Assembly: GCF_001949145.1 (NCBI RefSeq)
Contig: NW_019091385.1
Location: 2,039,546-2,103,545, forward strand
Direction of reading: 5' to 3'
Source: Acanthaster planci
Taxonomy: Eukaryota > Echinodermata > Asteroidea > Valvatida > Acanthasteridae
Length of the DNA: 64,000 nt
The position numbers and the translations under genes are program-made. Each line of letters begins with the position of its first letter. Positions within the stretch are counted from its first letter, which is position 1. The notes under the pieces were generated by a model that did not search any database, was not told the origin of the DNA, and was given only the letters and a program-made list of their open reading frames with translations. Below, one piece after another: positions 14,001 to 25,853 of the stretch.

Positions 14001-17000
14001 CTAGGGTGGGGACTTGAAACCATAGGAACCAATACGTCATTTCTGAGCAGGTTAGCTATATCTTTGAGGTCAGAATTTTGATAAATTGTCTGGAAGATCA
14101 AAACGATTACAAAGAACCTAGAAAAGGACTAAGACTTCCAGCATAGGCTAGATAGTATCATCAGTAAAGAGGTAAACATGGAAGATTTACATGTATTTGT
14201 AGATTCTTTTTATTTGTTCAGTATTAAAGAATGTAGGAAGTAACTTTTGTTTGCAGTTGAGTAGCACCTTAAGAAACTTGTGTTGGTGGATGATAGTAAC
14301 AACCATTGCAACATTGTGAAAAGACACAAGTTCTTCCAGCTAGCCAGAGAGGCCCCTGTAATCCATACTTACTGAGCCTTGAAGGGGGAGGGAGGGAGGT
14401 TTGCCAGGGGATTGTCAGCTGTTTCTCTCTGGCAGGCTGTTGCTGTAAGGTCAGTGGCCATAGCTGAAATTCAATGACATGTCCTGGGGTGATAATTACG
14501 AAATTGGACCCCCCTGCCATTCTTTCTGAAGCATGGTCCAGAGGTTTTGAATGTCTTAGGATGGACAGACCCTGGAGTTTTGGGATTTGTCCTTCCCTGA
14601 TGGAGTTCACTGAGAACTGACAAGTATGGACATTGCCATCTTCCCATGCCATTTTTAACGGGGTAGGAGTGGCCAGTATATCCTTATTTTGGTAGGGGTG
14701 AACCACAAAGGTTAAATTGTAATTTTGTGTATTGGAAAAAAAACGGCCCCCTGTGTCTTCAATGGCTTCACCAAGTTGAAACAAATTGTCTAAGTAAAAT
14801 TTGAAGAAAATAAAATCACAAAGTTGGAACAAGGAAATTTGAGAACTTACCACTTTGAGAAGCAGAATATCAAGTGACAGTGGTATGTTGTACTTTTTTA
14901 GGAAAGGATCACTACTTCTAGCATTTTGGTTTTGTAGATGCATCCAGGACCATTGCAGTGAACAATATTTTTGGTCCTGGCCAGAAAATCAGAGTAGTTT
15001 GGATTTCTGTTTCCCTCCCTCTCTGTAGACAAAGGGGTATTGTTTTCCGGTTCAGGTAAACCATTCTGAGAATTCAGAAGTTCATCTTTTTAACCCAGCA
15101 TTCCTCAGGCCTTTCCCTAGGTAGTTAACTCAATTATCAAAGGAGGAAAATCAGGTAGTTAAATGGTGATGAAATCCAAAACTGCCTATAGAGCTTAGAG
15201 GTAATTTCGTTTGTACTTTTACAAAAGGAGCTTTCAGGGGAGAAATTTAAGTGGAGTCAGGAGGCTGGTGTTCTCAAATTGCCTCCTTGTTGTATTAAGG
15301 TTGAAGGGGTATCAACAGTTTTTCTGTCAGCCCATTCATTTGCACAGGGCACACGTCATGTTGCAGGTAACATTCTGAAAGTGTCTGGACTGCAGCGGCT
15401 GCTTCGATCTCTTTGTCAGCAGAAATGGCACATTGTCTCACAGGGCATTTACTGGCTTTTCCTTTCCTATCTGAAATGTGATTCCATACATTGAACCCAC
15501 AATTGATTGGCCACAAATTTGTCAGCCTAGAAAACCTGTCTCTAAGATTAATTGGCTGGGATGAAGTTACACTGACAGTTTGGTATTAGGAGTCCTTTTG
15601 TGTAAATGTAATCAGCTTTAGATGCATAAACCGGACTCTTACTTTACACCTTTGCTTTTGAAATTATGGAACTCAATCTCTTAATCATGATTAAACAGTA
15701 CTGCAAAGTGGCATCCTTCATTTGATGTTGTACTCCTGTTTGTGGTGTACTCTCATTACCTGGGCTGCATTGAACTCTTGATGACTTATTGATCATAGGT
15801 TCTCTACATGCCTGAAACCCTTTGTGGCTGTTCCAGTGTATGAGACTGGTTTGACTCTGAAAGTTTGAGGCTTGGGAAATGGGGGATCTCTGAGTCTGAA
15901 GCTATTAGCTGTGCTGCTTTGTTCATTCTGGAATTATGGGGCATTCAGTTTCCAAGAGCACACTGTCTGCTGTTGTCCTGTTACAAAAACAGGTTGTATA
16001 GCTTTTGGAAGATTAACATTTTCCAACCCATCGTTGAAAAATGTACTTTGGCTTTGCAAATCACAGTTGTGGTTGGCATATGATGGCTTCTGAAGATGTG
16101 GTCATCAAGTTGGTACTCTCCAGTTGCGGCTTCTTGCTCATGATACTTTGCCAGAAATGTGAATGTACTTACCTTGTTGTCCCCAGTGCCCATTTGTGCC
16201 CAATTACCATCAGTCCCAACTGCATTTAGACTAATTCCGTCTCTCTTTCTGGAGGTCCAGTCTGCCCATTTTACCAATCAACCAATTTTGGTCCTGCGTA
16301 GAAGAGTGCACTAGTTCTTGTTTTGTCCCGTAATGCCACCGGCATTTCCCGTCAATTCACTGTAAGAAGTCCCAGTGTCCAGTTGATCCCCCTTTTTTGG
16401 ACATAATGGTACATTCTCCAGAGAAAACCGATCACTTTAAAAGACTGATTTTGTTTGACACAACCTTACTCCTTGTTCCAATCCCCCTTCCATATTTAAT
16501 CAAATTTTTTGGAAATCAATTTTCCAAATAATGACCTCTTTGGGGGAGGCTTGCACAGGCTTTGATGTAAATTACTACATTTGCAGTCAGGCAGAACACC
16601 ATACTAACATAATATTACAGCTGCGACTTTAAAATCACTCCAAAGAAAGCACCCTGCTTTTCATTTTAAGTGATCCTTTGTGTTTTATCACAGTATCAGT
16701 TGGCTGGACATTTTTGTGATAACAGCATCAGCTTGAGGTCAAAGCATATATGCCACTTGGGAGCACAGTGAAAGTGGTGCTGATACCTTGCCTTGGGGGA
16801 CCAGTCTGTCTGCTAAGGGAGATGTTTGTTGTCTAGCAAGTTGTTGGCCGGTGCACCTTGTGAAACACAACAGCCTGAAGAGAAGTCACCAAGTTCAACT
16901 GCTTTAATTAAATGGTCCCCCCTCTCCCACAAAATTCTGAAAAGCTACAGGTGTCCTGTAGTGATTGCAGTTTTTAGGAATGTGACGCTTAACTAAAACA

Positions 17001-20000
17001 AAGAAGCTGTAACTGTATGCTAAGTTTCTTGGGTTCAGACTTGGTGGCTTGAGAGTTTGCTGATGAAGATGTAAGTGCCAAAAATGATAAGGATAATTGA
17101 AGACCTCCAGACAGAACCTGCTCAGCAAGGTTTCCTGGGGTGGAAGTAACAGTTACAAGATGATACTATTTTTGGGGGTGGGGATGGGGGTAGGGAGAGA
17201 CGACATTCAAGGAGCCAACTTAAGGACAGAACTTAATTGGCAGAGGGAATGGAACCTAGAGGTAAAGAACAGTATAGCCTCTTGTCATAGCTATGTCCTT
17301 CCAGTGCTGTGCAAGGTGTTGATTGCTGTACTATTTCATTCCCTTAAAGAGCATGGCTTGTATTTTATTGAGCGACTCCTGCTGACATGGAGTAAGAGCA
17401 TCAAACAAGGGATAAACTGTATTGATTTTGCGTACCGTAATCCCGCTCAATATGTTTCAAATTTCCCCCACCAGCTGCCCTTGAAGAAACTAGCCCTGGT
17501 GGCACATTATTGAAAACCAGAAGACAATTAAGGTTACTTTGATGTGCCTGGTGTACTAAATTTGAATGGTTCAATTAGTTTCAAAATTGGCCTGGTAATG
17601 AAAGATTGGGGTCAGCATCCTTGGCAGGCCAGACAGGAGATGCTGGGAGTCTTGAAGTTGCTATTGTGTAGGTGGGTTGAAAGACTTAAGATCTTTTGTT
17701 TGCCTTTCAGGATAGGGAAAACAGCGGATGGATCTGTTGTCCCATTGTTGATTGACCCATATTGATCTGAACTTTTCCTGCATAGGCCCCAGTGCTTGGG
17801 ACGTTTTCCACACTTTCCTTTAGTGGTCATTAATAACATAGGAGCCAGTGTGTCTGATCATCAGTGTCAAGAAACAATTGGCTCTCACCAGTTGTCAGAC
17901 TTGGTGTATATTATCGCAGTTTCTCCATACAAAGTAGACTTTTTGTGAGTTCTAAAATGAAGGAATTCTGAGGTGGATAAGAACTCTGAGGCATGGGCTG
18001 TGTTAAGTTGTCCATCAGAATATCATTGATTGGTGGATGGGTTAAGCTTATCCTTACAGGTTGTATGAATTCAACTGGTGATGTCAAACCTGTGCCAGAC
18101 ACCATCACCAACAAAAGCCTCTGTGTTAGCCACATTGATACTGAAGTTGTTGGGGAAAACAAAGGAGAAAAAAATCAATGTGGAATTTGGTGTATTTTTA
18201 TCACTATGCACACAGGGTGAATGACTCTCTGTCTGCTGCCTGTAGTGGCAGAGTGGGGAGCTGGAAGTCCAAGAGGTTTATTTGTCATTACAAGCTATTC
18301 AATGCATCGACCCCAATCAAAGTTACGAAAGTTTCCCTAAGCCCTCTTGTCCAAATAATTGGGGGATCTTGCACTTTGTTCAGCACACCATATTGATTTT
18401 TGCTTGAAACTTGTGTCATTAAATGCCATGTGCAGATGCTGCTTAGAAGCATGGGATAACAGGGTGCTCATGGGATAACAAACAAGTATTACATTCCTGT
18501 AGTGCTACCACTGACTAGGATTAGAATGACCTGTCTGAAAACAACAGGTCACTGACTATCCCCCCTAAAAAAGTGTAGAAGCATCAAAGTTCTACAATTG
18601 TTCTCTTGAATCACAGGTACATGTAGGCTTGCTGTGGCCAACCAACCCATAAATTGAAGAAGGGACTATTATTTCCTTGGATCATTTGGCTGGTGTGATC
18701 CTATAGTGATCGATCACTAAGAAGTGTCAAGAATTTGTCCCCCAAAGCCATTTTGTCTTCCCCCTTGCCAGGGCACATCAACTTGCTCTCATGTGACAGG
18801 ACTCGTAAATCATTCCCAACAACCAAGAGTTTGTTGTCGCTCAATATTTACATGCAGCCCATTGAAATTTAAAAGTTGTGCAGATCTGTTCAAAATCTTA
18901 CTTTGGTTTGCTGAAGTATCATGACTGTTTGTCCCCACATCCATCATTGCCACTTCTTTTGGATCCCTTTTGTTGTCATTTCAAGATTCCAATCACCCAA
19001 TTCCTATTCACAGGGCTGCAATTTATCATCTTTCAGAAAATGCTGCTGTAGAAGTGTCCAAACGTTTAAATGCTTTTTTTTTATTGGAGGGGACAAAGGT
19101 ACCATCAGGCCTTCCTCCCTTTGGGCAAGGATGACTTACCCCTTGAGATGCCCTCCTGATGAGAAATAATGATTGGGGTCCTACCATCCCTGGGCCATCC
19201 AATAAACCAACCCCATTTCCCCTTGTAAATTGTTGCCTGGAGGATCAGGTACCCCTTCCACATTTGAAAAGGATTTTAAAAGGGCAACATCCTGCAATGG
19301 AGCATTGAATTAATCATTGAGAGTAAGTTAATTTGATGTAAATTAGAATTTGGCCCACATGTATTTGCACATTTTTCCTTACCCTTTTGAAACAAAGCTG
19401 TAGTAAATGGGAAGCAAATGGCTTCTTTAATCCCACCAAGACATTTAACATGGTAGATAAAAGCTGAATTACTTCAGCAGGGTTTCATGGTAGCCTTGAT
19501 TATCACAGCCATAAGTGTACCTCCCACCAGCATCAGGAAATGTTTGATTGTTAGTTCAATGGTTCTCTCCTTCCCAGATTATCAGATGGGCACAGTGACA
19601 AGTCAGGGAGCTGGGCATACCCCTCCAAATACATAAATAACCACTCCTGTCCATTATCAGACCAAAAAAACAAACCACAGCTTGCTCTTTTATTAGGTTT
19701 TCATTTTCCTGACAGTCCACTCACTATCCTTTGGTGAATAACTGGACAAAAGCACTTGGTACTCGGCAAAGTTGGTTACAGGGCAAGGCCTCCGCAATTA
19801 TCCCCATGTACCTGGGTCTGTTGTAACAGCAGTCATGAAACTGAAAAACAAGTGAATGTTGTGTCAAGTCAGCAACGAGGGAAATTGGTTCTGTCAGGCC
19901 ACTCCAAGGCCAGGCCTCAAATCCCAGCAATTAATGGCCAATTCCCACAGTTGCAAAGAAAATAGCCACAGTGCCAATCAGGCCCTCTGCCAGGGTGCCT

Positions 20001-23000
20001 CAGCCTGCTGATGTCCCTTCATGCAAACCACATGGGTGATGGAGGACCCTACCACAATATCCAACAGAGAGATAAATATATTACAAATAAACTCCGGTGG
20101 TGGGCCAGGGAGTATCTGGGCCCATGTGCAGTCTGTCTGTGAAGTGTCCAGGACATCTTGGTCCTTGGTGGTCAGTCAGTAAAAAGAGCATCCCTGGTGT
20201 CCTTTTGTGATTACAGGGTTTTCCCCTCCAAGAAGACAAGCTACCAGCACCAGACTGTGATACATTGGAAAAGTGTTCAGATAAAGTTGTGTATGGTTGC
20301 CTGATCTTCAAAAACTGGAAATGCAACAATTACAGTATTGGGATAGAGACTTCAAACCAAGATACTGATTTTAAGTAGTTCTTGTACAATTTTTAGACTT
20401 CACATTTTATGTGTGGAAGATATCAGACTTTAAATGATACTGAAGCCACACAGGTTTATGCATCAGAATGTGTCCCTGGGCCACACTGATCATGCTTCTA
20501 ATCATGTTGTTAAAGGTTGCACATATCAAGGCGTTCACCCAGAGCATCAAATGAAGAGTTGCAGCTTACTAGGATGGCCACACTCAGATTTATGTACATG
20601 TTCTGCCGCATATCTCCAACATCCAGAGGGGCATGGAGATTTGTATATAGCAAGTTTTTTCCCCATTGATTGATTCCACTCACCTGTTGGCCCCAGACAA
20701 GTGAGTTTGATCAGCTTGGAAGTTTAGGTTCCCATTTCTGGCAAGAGGGGTTTCTTGCAGATTAGAAGTGGTGTAAAGTTCCTCCTGCTTAGCAAATTGT
20801 GTTTTAAGTATAAACAGTTGCCCTGGCAAGTTTGTGCCTGAAGCTAGGTCATGATTGGATCTCCTCCAGCTTTCTCTCAGGACAGTGGTTAGAAGTCCTT
20901 TGTGGTAAGAAATGGAGGACCCTCTTCTTGAGGGCAGGCGGGAAACCCATGAGATGTTATCTGTAACTAGGGACTTCTCAAGAAATCAATATCTAGGATT
21001 GGTGATTGACTGTGTTGCAGCCCCTCAGAGCAAGAACTGGCCCTGGGGGTATTTTGTGGCCAACTAACAAGAGTGGCTGCAACATCCGGATATGACTGGG
21101 GTATTGTGATATGATTGCCCATAAGTCAAGGAATTCATCTGGGATACTAGTGGCAAACTGGCAAAGTACTGCTCACTGGACAAGACCTGCAGGATGCCTA
21201 CAAAGACCTGGACAAACTCAAACGGCATCCACCAATTTCACATCAACTTGGACTGTGAGCTATCCCAGTCTCAACCCTCTCCCCCTCCCTGTCTCATGGC
21301 CCAAGATTCCCCAAGATCGCATTTTAGCAATGATATTAACAATGCACTTTTAAAATATGGAAATCTCAAGCCCATGTACCTAGTTTGTGAATCACCCAAG
21401 CTGTGGGGAAGCGAAGTCCCATGTGTATTTGGTCATTGTCAAGGAAGGAGAAACTCACCCCAGAATTCTAGACAGATGTTAGTGGCTCTGGAATTTAAAT
21501 CACTGTGGGGTGGTCGCGACACTTCAACAAAAGTTACATTTTATGATTTGTGACGGTTGATCTTATCTCTCAGGACATGAGATAACTTGTCAGATATTTT
21601 GACAGAGCAATGAAAAGGTTAAAAGCTTGAATCATCTGGGGAAATTCTGTGGGATTTCTTCAAGTTTCTTTGAAGTGATAATGAAGACCTGTGACACATG
21701 ACTGGTCCCCATCACCTGCCAGGGTCCATGATGTCCCACTTATGCAGGTTGTCCTTGACATGTTAGGTTCTCTCAAGACCCCCCCCATGAAATGAGATCA
21801 AAAAGTCATCAGACAACAGACAGGTACATGCACATGATGCCGTCAATGTTATTCTGCCATTATTAGTGGTAGCTAATGATGTTGCATAAGCCAAAATCAC
21901 AGGAAAACATGCTCTGCCATGAGCACATATTGCTCATTTTGCTCTTTGGGACATTTTTGCCTGACCAAATCTACTTTTACTCAAATACCACAAATGTTCT
22001 GAAAGTGCTCAGTCAAACGGTAATTCCAAATCTTTCATATCTGTCACATCTTAATTTCATGTCTTCCAGGTCCATGTCTTGTCTGGTGCCTCGGCTGTTT
22101 TTTGACAGAAGCTGACAGCTACCTCAGTGAACATGGCTGTGGGGGAATAGGGCGGGCACTTACTCCCCCCCCCCCCAAAAAAAAATTAGAATTGAAAGGG
22201 GGTTGAGGAAAGAAAGAGGAGTGCAAAAGAAACGAAAAGAGGAAACTAGATAAACCCAACAATTTGTTGAAAAAAGGCCTCAAAAGTGACCCCTGTCCAA
22301 TGGAATTGGTTTATGGAATCATTGTTGATAAGTGATTTGTTCCCCCCTCCTTGGAAAAGAAAAGTTTAACATCCCCCCCCAAAAAAATTCTTGGTGATGC
22401 CCAGTGAATCCCACTGTTCCAATCCTCAAACTTTGGTGCTGTAAGAGATAAGCAGGTGAAGGAGGGAGGTGACAGTGATTCATGAGGTGAGGGCAGTCAT
22501 GGCACCATAGTGTTGATGGATGAGGCTGGTCTGCTGGCTGGCCCCGTCTTCCTCACACCTCACACCCCAGGCAGGCTGTTGTGCGAGATCTTAGCATGAT
22601 GAACTGGGGCTCTGTGTAACAAACACAACCAGTGCTGCTGTAGGCCGAAAGAATGAAGTGAGCATATAATATTGTCCCAACCCAAGGCATTGGTAGCTAA
22701 TAAATAGGTCGCAAAACTTCGTCATGATCATGTCTCATTAAACGTTTGTTTGCTTGAAGCCATGAGTTCGGAAAGGAGGGATGGTATAGTTGCTACAATT
22801 CTGATAAATTCCCCTCCTAATCTCTTGATAGCAAACTTGAAAAGGGAATATGATAAAAATTGCATTTTTATTCAGAATCGCATAATGCTGCCTTAAATCT
22901 GTACTTTCACTGTACTCTACATGCACTTTTTTGTCACAATGTTGTGTTCATGTTGCCTAATAGTTGGGACAGGCAGCTGCAGATCGTTTCTTCGGTTGAG

Positions 23001-23025
23001 CCTTTTCATCATGAATGATCCCTTT

Positions 23026-23060
23026 CCATCATGAATTCCATCATGAATTCCATCATTTCC
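23026..23060. repeat. 12-bp tandem repeat (CCATCATGAATT)
   Basis: The unit CCATCATGAATT is repeated about two and a half times and ends in a degenerate CCATCATTTCC. It is a small microsatellite-like expansion in the putative giant intron. Confidence 0.75.
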
Positions 23061-25706
23061 ATCAGTCTGAGGGCATTCCATGCAGTTCCTGCAGCCCTCT
23101 GTGTAGCCAACCTCTACAGTACAGAGCATTATGTGATGCACAAATGGAGTTACTCTTTCTCCACTGATATTTCGCATTCATCTCAACATTCTAAGGGGTA
23201 TTTCCTGCTTTGACAGCTGTGTGAAAATTGAAACCTAAGCTGGGTGCTTGTATGAGATGGACACTCAGAGCAGTTTTTGAAAATGCAAATGTTTACATTG
23301 TGCTGTCATCACACAGTGAGCACAGTCAAATCGGAAAGTAAAGAAGGCGTGGCATCATGCACAAATGTACATGCCCAGGGTATTGACAAGTGGTGATTCA
23401 GCATGTTGGCAATTTGTATTATCGTATTTTACAGTTGTGTATACATACAGTACATTTCACTCACCTGTTGGCATTTGGACTCTTCTAAAGCCAGGCTGTG
23501 ATAGTATATAGTTAAGAGTTAATGACGTGAGTAAAGATTAAGGTTGCGGACGTCATAACTGTTAACACCGATTAACTTTAGGGGGGGACTACAAATGATG
23601 CAGTAACTGTCAGACTGGCAGAAATTGAGCATCATTGCAATACAATTTTGAACAGTCCCTTAAGGGTTTTTAGCTTTTGTTTGTTATATTCCGTAAAGTT
23701 GCCGTTCTCACTTAATAACTGAAGAGGCAAACTTGAAAGTGAACGTTGGAGATCTGTGTAAACTCGAAGATGTTGTTTTGGATGACGATAATTAAGTTGT
23801 TTTGACTTGGAAATGCAGCTGTCTCGTAAGTGTGAAAAAAGTCTGCAGACACAATCCAAATGGACTGATAGCTCTTTGGGTTAAACTGGTCTTAATTGTT
23901 TGTAAGCTCTTCCACTCTTTAAGGCAACTCCTGCTAACAAAGACAAAGCATGGAAAATTCTGCAAACCACTTGGTGTGAGTGTTAAGTAAAAATTTGTCC
24001 CCCCTCAGCAAGGAATATAAAGTCATTGTTTAAAAAAGATAAGCGCTTAATGGAAATGTGTTAGTGCCAACAGTCTCTTGTTGAATACAGCAGCCTGTGG
24101 TAACAAGGGCAGAGTGGTTGCTTAAAGAGCGATTAAAAAGACTCTGGTCTGTTTGTTGATGTGCCAGTTCCCTGAGATGCAACAAAGGGCTCCAGTGGAT
24201 GTCATTGTGTAGGTAGCTAGGCAGAGAGAATCTTAAACAGAGATTGATGATGGTTGCGATCAGGGCTTCTGAATGGCAGTTGTTTGCTTTCCCATTCAGC
24301 AGTGTAGCCCTCTGGCTGTGTTGAGAAGTTCTTTGCATCAACCCCTGAGACAGTTCCCCTTCTGCAACTGACCTACTACCTGATCAGTCTAAGGCAGGGA
24401 TTTGTGGAGCTGTGATTGCCACAATCTTAAGATGGACCTCATTATTCTTTCCCGAGTTATGCATTCCCCATCTGAGTTTGTCCTGCTTCTTTAGTTAATG
24501 CACACAACCCCTGTCCCCCCCTCAAAAAAATCCCCCAAAGGCACTAGGTACACAGCTCATGTGTCCTAGTGCTTTCAGCCGGTGGGTCTTAACATTCAGA
24601 TGATTACCCAAGCTTAACTCCAGCAGCTTTCAATTCGGCGGCTCAGACTGAAGACTGCCCTCCCTACCACCGCAAATTTTGAAGTTGCCACAACACAACA
24701 CAAGACCTGAATAACGTAAACAGGCCCTGTTGCCTGGTTGTGGTTTTGCCTGCCCCCTTCAGCCCCTGCTCTCCTTCCAATAAGTGTAAACTGCCTCAAA
24801 GGTCTTTTTGAAAGGAGTAAATAGTTTGCACTGAATACCTAATTTTAGAACCAAGGGGCATGCAGGTCTTGTCAACACTGTAGAAAAACAATTGAAGAGG
24901 ACTTGTTTTGGTGCAGACAGCTCTTCACCCCTATCCCCTCCCTTCTTCCCTCCAGGTTGTTACTAATTGTTGTTTATCGAATGAGAGTCAATTTGCCATG
25001 TGATGTGCATGGAGGTGCCTGTCCAAAATAGCTTTACAGAATTCCATTTCTTACCTCTGTGCCAACTTCTAGACAAATACTTCGAATCACTTGTAGACAG
25101 AACTTTGTGGAATTTTTAAGGTGTCTTCAAAGGGGGAACCATTGTAATTTTTATTGCACCCCGAATCCTGTTGATGAAAGGGAAAGAACTTGTTTGTGTT
25201 GGGCCAAACGATGAGACAAGTGTTTCTAGAAAGGGATGGGTGGTGAGGTGGTAAGAGTTCAACATATTCAAAGGTGGTAGAAAAATAAGTCAAACAATTT
25301 GGCAGCCATCAGATTGAGATGGAATGAAGGCACATTAAGAGACTTGAGATTGTGAGAGTGAGATAGAGTGTGTGTGTCAAGGTTGGAGGAGGCTTGAGAG
25401 ATTGAAAGCACCACAGTGCACCAGCTGTTAAATGGAACAGGGCTTGTAATGTGAAATGCTATCTGGGGATGCAAAAATAAATTAGAGCGAGTCAAACATG
25501 GAGTCAAAAGTGAAGGTAGAACAGACAGTGTCATAAATGGATACCCTGGGAATTAGTTATTAGTCAGATAGGATGATATTGCTCCCCAGTATGAGATTGC
25601 GTGAAGCATTGCTTACTTACTCATGCCCTTCGTTGAATTCAAGTGTCATTCAGAATGGAAACAAATTCTAAACCAATCACTGTACTTGTTCGGTGCATTT
25701 TTTCAG

Positions 25707-25853
25707 GTGGTAATGAGTTGCCCAATCAGCCTTTCCGTCTCAACTGGTCTTGGATCTCTTTGGAACGTGAGTACTATGAGGTAAATGAGACTGACAAAGC
25801 ACTGGAGCTCAAACTCATCCGACGTGGATACCTGGGCGAGACCTCGTTTGTTG
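25707..25853 (+). CDS. FREM2: FREM2-like exon 1 of window: junction into Calx-beta 1, first half
   Basis: The acceptor TTTTTTCAG precedes 25707 and the donor GTGAGTA follows 25853. The exon opens with two bases completing a codon and ends with one base (phase 1 at both ends). It encodes the linker after the last CSPG repeat (NWSWISLE) and the first half of Calx-beta 1, including EVNETD and [10 protein letters not shown]. An ATG at 25643 reads into the exon but lies in the intron, so it is not the gene's start. Confidence 0.92.

Larger units (their letters stand above)
1..25706. other. Non-coding stretch, probably one giant intron of the FREM2-like gene
   Basis: I see no exon that I can support in these 25.7 kb. 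Open frames are short, AT-rich and use codons unlike the confirmed exons downstream. The first confirmed exon begins in mid-codon behind an acceptor site, so coding sequence must lie upstream. In this family that upstream part encodes the signal peptide and about 12 CSPG repeats, which would give long open frames; none is present. The simplest reading is an intron of at least 25.7 kb. A short exon without a start codon could have been missed. Local contents are simple: poly-C/poly-A tracts (for example near 22160 and 22372), small tandem duplications and short palindromes, listed separately. Confidence 0.6.

Noticed and set aside
14269-14943. Minus-strand open frame of 224 codons, the longest outside the repeats
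   Set aside because: Composition follows the AT-rich surroundings, there is no family motif, no splice context and no codon bias like the confirmed exons. Chance openness in a 25-kb non-coding stretch is likely.
25643-25706. ATG at 25643 as a translation start
   Set aside because: It lies upstream of a strong acceptor (TTTTTTCAG at 25698-25706) and the protein homology begins exactly at the exon border in mid-domain order.
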